Shown: piece by piece, positions 59,352-64,000 of the stretch
How the letters are laid out: each line of letters starts with the position of its first letter
Position numbering within the stretch: position 1 is the stretch's first letter
Source of the DNA: Leptodontidium sp. MPI-SDFR-AT-0119
Lineage: Eukaryota > Ascomycota > Leotiomycetes > Helotiales > Leptodontidiaceae
Reading direction: 5' to 3'
Assembly (NCBI GenBank): GCA_020726505.1
Contig: JAHLEZ010000032.1
Coordinates: 62,001 to 126,000, forward strand
DNA: 64,000 nucleotides
The notes under the pieces: model-generated
Seen by the model: only the letters and a program-made list of their open reading frames with translations
Told to the model about the DNA's origin: nothing
Databases searched by the model: none
Translations under genes and position numbers: made by a program

Positions 59352-60065
59352 CTTCCACATTCATTGGGTATCCTCATATGCACTTACTACACCATTTCAT
59401 AAATGCGCTTGGTATACAAGACGGGGTAGAGAGGACAGGCCGGCAGATCGCGGTCCTCGAAAGTCAGCTTGCGCAGGCAAAGTCGAAAGGTGGTTGAAGG
59501 AGTTGAACCGGTCGATAACGGTCTCTTGTGGGGTCGGAACAGCAGTGTGGAGTTTGAAGTGTTTTAGGAGTTTTATTTGTTTCATCGCCAGTTTCCATGC
59601 CGTGCGAAATTCCCCCTTGTCTCTTGTCTCCCCGCAGCCCACCTATTCTAGTATGTTGTGGAGGTCTTACGCCATCCAAGTAATATTGTACGGGAAGACA
59701 CAGTATCAGGGTGATTAGTCCCTTACATCCTGGTACTTACCGCCGCACATTCCTCTATTAGGTTAAGGGCCTCTCTGTATCTCGTCATATATATCAATTA
59801 AGCAGGTATATCATATGCATCGTCGCGATATCGCAAATAAACAGTTGAAGCTACTGATCGTTAGAAAGTGGGGTCTTAGTCCAAAATCACGTAATCGCAA
59901 ACTCTCCCTTTCCAGCTCAGCTGGAGCAGCCGATTTTGCCGGGCCAATCGGGCACGCTGGACCATTTTTGGCCCCGCACCTTTCCCGATCACCTCGTGAT
60001 CTTTTTGGCTGTAGGTCTCCAGCCTCCAGCCTCAGCCTCAGCCTCAGAATCTGGGTGCCGATTCT
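59352..60065. other. Intergenic, nothing recognised
   Basis: Short open stretches in both strands, none with a motif. No repeat or RNA gene seen. Confidence 0.4.
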
Positions 60066-60325
60066 TTATTTTCCTTCTCCTTCCACAACCTCCTCGTGGA
60101 CCACGTTTGATTCTGCACGCGCTCCGAATCTAGCCTTCAGTTCTGCGTCCAGAACCTTCACCTCTTCGACAAACGATTCCAGGGTCAAATCGATTACCAC
60201 GCTCCCACATCCGTGGCTTCTCATCAATCCTTCGTTTGTCTTCGGGCGCTTGCTCTCCTCAAATATCAGGAACCTTCCCCAGATACCAAATCTCAGCTCT
60301 CTTCGTCGTTCGTAATTATTACATT
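60066..60325 (-). pseudogene. Minus-strand coding fragment, F-box-like tail
   Basis: An open stretch of 86 codons without ATG ends at TAA 60068-60066. It reads FGIWGRFLIFEESKRPKT, then GCGSVVIDLTLESFVEEVKV, then LDAELKARFGARAESNVV and an acidic end. It looks like the last exon of a fungal F-box-type protein whose 5' part is not present. The plus strand here also has an open stretch, but that one is Ser/Arg-rich and looks like its shadow. Confidence 0.35.
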
Positions 60326-60523
60326 ACTCGATGGTTACTGCGTGCGTTCACTTTAGTCAAACCAGCATACAAGCGGTAGCACGGTCGGAGACATCTCGAC
60401 TTTCCTTTGCTCCATCACAACCCTCGAGTCGAAGCTTCTCAACACTCACGACAGCAGATCAAGAATCTGATAAGATACTTCCTTCCTCTTCACACCGAAA
60501 AAGCCTTGACCCCACAAAATCTC

Positions 60524-61126
60524 ATGGCTACCCCAGCCCACGATCACTCCCAGGACGTCGATCTTAACGACCAAACTATCTCGCAATACCTGTCCTCATT
60601 GACCGATCTCGATACCTTCACAGATGTGATTGACCTCAACTTAGATGCGAGCGTCAGCCCTCTAACTCAGTGGTCACTACGCGACGTCAAAGCTCGCTTC
60701 GAAGCTGCACCTTCTGAACCCCCCCAAGCGCCTATCATATGCCCATGCCTCCCTTTCGAGGGTGTACCTGAGATCGCAAGTAGGCTCAACCTAGGCAGAA
60801 ACAACAATTCCGAATTAATCAGGCTCATGCGGAATGTCCCCAACTTTATGTGTCGGACAGTACTCGCCCAGAGAGGGGCTGTACAGCCTCATCAGACAAT
60901 GGATTTCGATATGTGGATTACAGTGGAGCAGGGGCTGGTTTGGGTTATAGAGGAGCCTCAAACTGGCGAGCAGCAGGAGCTAGTCGAAGGAGAGAATCCA
61001 CATCGCCCTATCGCACTGCTCAGAGGCGACACTATGATCTTACCGAAGAGAAATGTTCATTTCATCTTTCAGGAGGATACGATGCTTACAATAGGCAATA
61101 TTGTGCCTTCTCGCACACCGAACTAG
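60524..61126 (+). CDS. Small cupin/JmjC-like protein
   Basis: A frame of 200 residues from ATG 60524 (MATPAHDHSQDVDLNDQ). The reading is open upstream to 60407, but that part looks untranslated. The C-terminal 90 residues form a beta-rich stretch with PHQTMDFDMWITVEQGLVWV, an ALLRGDTMILPKRNVHFIF strand and a final MLTIGNIV. This is the shape of a cupin or JmjC-like double-stranded beta-helix. Only HQTMDFD and NVH resemble the metal-binding positions, so catalytic activity is unsure. The N-terminal half has two acidic helices and LRDVKARFEAAP. Similar small proteins are common and uncharacterised in Pezizomycotina. Confidence 0.55.
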   Translation: MATPAHDHSQDVDLNDQTISQYLSSLTDLDTFTDVIDLNLDASVSPLTQWSLRDVKARFEAAPSEPPQAPIICPCLPFEGVPEIASRLNLGRNNNSELIRLMRNVPNFMCRTVLAQRGAVQPHQTMDFDMWITVEQGLVWVIEEPQTGEQQELVEGENPHRPIALLRGDTMILPKRNVHFIFQEDTMLTIGNIVPSRTPN

Positions 61127-61187
61127 CTCTTTCAATACAACCTCATTCTCGCCGCCCCCAACATCCTCCAGATTTTCAAGCAAAACA

Positions 61188-61805
61188 ATGACGGAAACCC
61201 AACCCCCAATTCCTCCAGTTGAGGCTACCGCTCTATTCGGTATGAGACGGTGTACCCGCCCTGAAATACCTCTCCTCCACCACATAACATCCCTCTACCT
61301 CTCCTACAACAACACTAACGAGTTCGAATCCGCACAAGAGCTTCTCCACCTCTTCACTCTCATCGCTCCCTCCCTCCGCCGTCTTGTTATTGACGTCGCG
61401 CCGGATGAATTCAATCAGAATGGCGTTATACGCGGTACGTTACGACGCGCGTTCTTCCAGCTCACAGCTCTCGAAACGTTTTGTAGCCTACGCAACGCAT
61501 TATATCTCGACCTGTATGATGCGGTAGTGGTGACTAGGGAACGCTCTTTGCAGCCCCCAAATGGTTATTCTGGCAAAATACGCGGCAATGGCATAGTGGA
61601 CGCTTTTGATCGAGAGATATGGATGCTGATCTCGAAGCGGGATCTGGGGGTGGCTCGGCAGGAGTACAAGAGTCCCATTCGCGGCAGCAGCCGAAACTTG
61701 ACGATGCAGACCGTCACTAGTAGCTTACAGCGTCAATTTGAACGTCATCGGCCATGCAGGGCTCTGGAGGCGACTTTTGGCAACCCACTACTGGTAGTGG
61801 CTTAA
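61188..61805 (+). CDS. F-box/LRR-like protein, probably truncated
   Basis: From ATG 61188 (MTETQPPIPPVEATALFGMR) a 205-residue frame. The first 125 residues match the style of fungal leucine-rich F-box-type proteins: LLHHITSLYLSYNNTNEFES, LHLFTLIAPSLRRLVIDVAP and FFQLTALETFCSLRNALYLD. After about residue 125 the sequence changes to a basic, irregular stretch and ends at TAA 61803, much shorter than usual for the family. A 3' truncation is therefore likely. Its start lies 62 bp after the stop of the cupin-like gene on the same strand. Function not known. Confidence 0.5.
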   Translation: MTETQPPIPPVEATALFGMRRCTRPEIPLLHHITSLYLSYNNTNEFESAQELLHLFTLIAPSLRRLVIDVAPDEFNQNGVIRGTLRRAFFQLTALETFCSLRNALYLDLYDAVVVTRERSLQPPNGYSGKIRGNGIVDAFDREIWMLISKRDLGVARQEYKSPIRGSSRNLTMQTVTSSLQRQFERHRPCRALEATFGNPLLVVA

Positions 61806-62529
61806 ATGCGGACCCTGTGATAGCCTCATGGCCGTATTTGAATCTAGTGTACTTAGCACGTCCAATTTCTATAGCATGGGAAGCATTACCTGCGCAAACC
61901 GCAGTTAAGAATCCACCTCCAAGATCTCCTGCAAAGAGCCTGAATCTGCGGCTTGACAATCGCCGTAATGCGTGTCCTATGGTGCGAGCGCAATTCCAGC
62001 ATCTACTGTGATCATGGGTAATATATGGAACCAGCTATGAGCAATATTTGGATGCCATTGTCATTAGAGACGGTTGTCACTTAGAAGAAGTGACAGCTTG
62101 TTTTAGGTCTACTAGGGGTGGTGTGCGCCTCTTTTGGTTGGGTGTCGTTTATTTCTTTTTTAGCTGAAGGCTTTTTCCGCCGTCCCCGCCATCTTCTCTT
62201 AATTCGAAAATGATCCGCATGTGTTCCCAGCACAGAACTCGACTTAATGGAGACGGCGCTTGGCTTTAAACAATATGAGCTATTCAAGGTGTTAACGGCA
62301 GAGAATATTGTCTACAAACGGCCACAGCTAACTAATACGTCCCCCTTCCCTGTAGTATGTCAAACTTTAGTGAAGCGTCAGATTTTGCAGCTTTTTATCG
62401 TATGTACTGTACAAGTAATTAGAATCCGAGACTCAACGCTTAGTGGGTCTTTAGCATCATTAGCCAACCGGCCCCCAGTATCCCGTATCCCAAGCTAAAC
62501 GCCTGAGTCAGCAAATGGCAAGCAAATTA
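61806..62529. other. Intergenic, nothing recognised
   Basis: Normal composition falling towards AT-rich at the right end. No convincing gene. Confidence 0.4.
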
Positions 62530-63230
62530 ATGTCTAGCGTGGGCAAAATTAATCAAGCTAATCGATTAATAATCAGATTAATTGATTTGATTTGATTAGA
62601 ATTAGAGTAATTAATCTAGATTAATTTAGATTAATTCGATTAATTCGATTAATGATTAACTTATAATAATATTAAATATATATATTTGTAATACTACTAA
62701 GAAATAATGAACTGAATTATAAAAGTAGTTGATTTCTGATTAAAGAAAATTTATCTTTAAAAGAGAGAATCTTCGTTTATAAAAAAACTATTACTTTCTA
62801 GTTGATTCTACTTGTAATAAATCATAACTAGTATATATAACTATTATAAGTTATAAAGGTATTAATTTATAATTAAATGTGATTGATTTATAATAAGTAG
62901 AAATTTATCGAATTCTTTAGAAAAGATTTGGAATTAGCTAATAAATGAGGAATACTTGCTTATAAATACGTATTTTATAAATAAAACACTTTAATTTTTA
63001 TTCCCAAAATAGATTTTACTATTACTAATTTATATTAAAATCTTACTGATATATTACTTATTATAATTGACCTTATAATTAATAATTTCTTCAAAGGGTA
63101 TTTGGAATTATATAACAAATAAGAAACATTTACTTATAAATATGTATTCTATTAATAGAATACTACAAATTTTGATCTTAAAATAGAAATTACTATTAAT
63201 AGCTTATTTATAAACTTACCAGCTTCTTAT
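62530..63230. repeat. AT-rich tandem and direct repeats
   Basis: 62532-62660 is a run of ATTAATC/GATTAATT type short tandem repeats. A degenerate unit of about 125 bp beginning TTCTT(T/C)A(G/A)A occurs at about 62913 and 63087 (174 bp apart), with a weaker one near 62740. Each includes ACTTATAAATA. No coding potential. Confidence 0.55.
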
Positions 63231-63287
63231 TTATATATTATATATAAAATAAATAAATTTAAAATTAATCCTCGCTTAATCCAAATT

Positions 63288-63573
63288 TGTTACGACCTAC
63301 GATGCGCCTCGTATTCTAACTGACACAGGCTCGTAGCATCGCTGGCTATGCGACGGCGCTAAGCCCGATAGGGAAGACTAAGTAGCGAGCCTGCGATATA
63401 TTAACGTGAATAGTACTCGACTACATTAGGCTTTATTAAGAGGGTCCTTTATATATATATACTCGAGCCCTCCCTTACGAAGAGCTCTCTTTTCTTCCTT
63501 GTCTTTTCTTCTCGATTCTGAGCGTAACTAGAGGCCCAAATATAAAACTAGAGTCTACTCGCCGTATTAACCT
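63288..63573 (+). repeat. LTR of the second Gypsy element, copy 2, 3'-truncated
   Basis: Starts TGTTACGACC and matches the LTR at 54794-55095 over about 285 bp. It is less RIP-mutated at the left end, and lacks the last 20 bp or so. No internal Gypsy sequence adjoins it. Confidence 0.85.
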
Positions 63574-63650
63574 TATTACGGCTGGCCAGAGGTTAATACG
63601 GCGAGTTGACTTAAGCTTTGTATTTAGACTTAAGGCTACGCTCAGATTCT
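63574..63650 (-). repeat. Inverted LTR fragment, head-to-head with copy 2
   Basis: TATTACGGCTGGCCAGAGG onward is the reverse complement of the LTR 3' end (compare 55095-55020). With copy 2 it forms an almost perfect 21-bp palindromic arm pair (63553-63573 and 63589-63609). Confidence 0.75.
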
Positions 63651-64000
63651 TTTACGTATAATACTTTTCTCTTTAATCTATAAGTAAAATATTCTTATTA
63701 AAGTATAATATAAATTCGTTTAATAACTTTATTATATTTAAAGTTTCATAATTGTTATAAGTAATATAATTAGAGATAAAATTCCAATAATCATTAATAT
63801 TTAAGTCTTGTAGATTAGTATTAGGCGTATTAGACTCGATATAACAAGTGAAAGGGATAAGACTACTAAATAATCGATTGTCGTAAATAATATAAGCAAT
63901 AGTACTTGTAACTAATTTTAATTCGTAAGTTAATAATCTTTTATTATATAATCTTCTAATATTAAAACACGCACTAAGGTGTAATAAACACTCAGGGCAA
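63651..64000. other. AT-rich end of window
   Basis: Very AT-rich, stops in all frames, no gene or repeat recognised. Confidence 0.4.

Noticed and set aside
59815..60315. 166-codon plus-strand Ser-rich protein
   Set aside because: The opposite strand has a more protein-like reading; the plus frame is low-complexity and looks like its shadow.

Overview
This window comes from a filamentous ascomycete (Pezizomycotina). Genes have short introns of about 46-56 bp with GTAAGT-type donors and CTAAC-like branch sites. The proteins belong to typical Pezizomycotina families: UstYa/DUF3328, AflR-like Zn2Cys6 regulators, and NLR proteins with PNP, NACHT, TPR and ankyrin modules. Many relic genes carry C-to-T type nonsense codons (CAG/CAA/TGG to TAG/TAA) inside AT-rich blocks, which is the mark of repeat-induced point mutation (RIP). 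I cannot name the species.

Bases 1-30000 are a graveyard of accessory genes. From left to right there is a DUF3723-like pseudogene (780-2682, +), a CorA-like relic (3290-4160, -), and a PNP-NB-ARC-TPR NLR (17632 down to 5997, -). A chromodomain Ty3/Gypsy retrotransposon (9229-16693) splits that NLR and is flanked by a GCAAA target duplication. Then come a NACHT NTPase pseudogene (18062-19560, +), a PNP-NACHT-ankyrin NLR pseudogene (20995-24693, +), an LRR/F-box-like pseudogene (minus strand, 24793-26541) and a DUF3435 (tyrosine recombinase family) pseudogene (29959 down to about 27650, -). DUF3435 plus DUF3723 plus several NLRs is the gene set known from Starship giant transposons, so this side may be a decayed Starship whose captain end lies near 30.0-30.4 kb. 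Bases 30.1-34.6 kb are AT-rich, with short repeats and two relic reading frames.

Bases 35-50 kb are a well-preserved biosynthetic cluster. A secreted, Kex2-processed repeat precursor (35549-35096, -) carries eight copies of TKVKVD, six of them followed by a KR site. It lies beside an SUT-like MFS transporter (-), four UstYa/DUF3328 proteins each with two HxxHC motifs (+), a GNAT acetyltransferase (-), a regulator with two Zn2Cys6 fingers (+) and a membrane acyltransferase of the Acyltransferase_3 family (+). The layout fits a fungal RiPP pathway of the ustiloxin/dikaritin kind. The core has no aromatic residue, unlike most known dikaritins. The regulator would switch on the genes, Kex2 would cut the precursor in the secretory pathway, the UstYa proteins would cyclise or oxidise the cores, the acyl/acetyltransferases could decorate them and the MFS protein could export them. 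All functional roles here are inferred.

Bases 50-64 kb hold a truncated BNR-type hydrolase, a RIP-mutated LINE (minus strand), the 3' end and LTR of a second chromodomain Gypsy element, an intact but unrecognised 758-residue protein, a small cupin-like protein and an F-box/LRR-like fragment. The window ends in an AT-rich block with a second copy of the Gypsy LTR joined head-to-head to an inverted LTR fragment.
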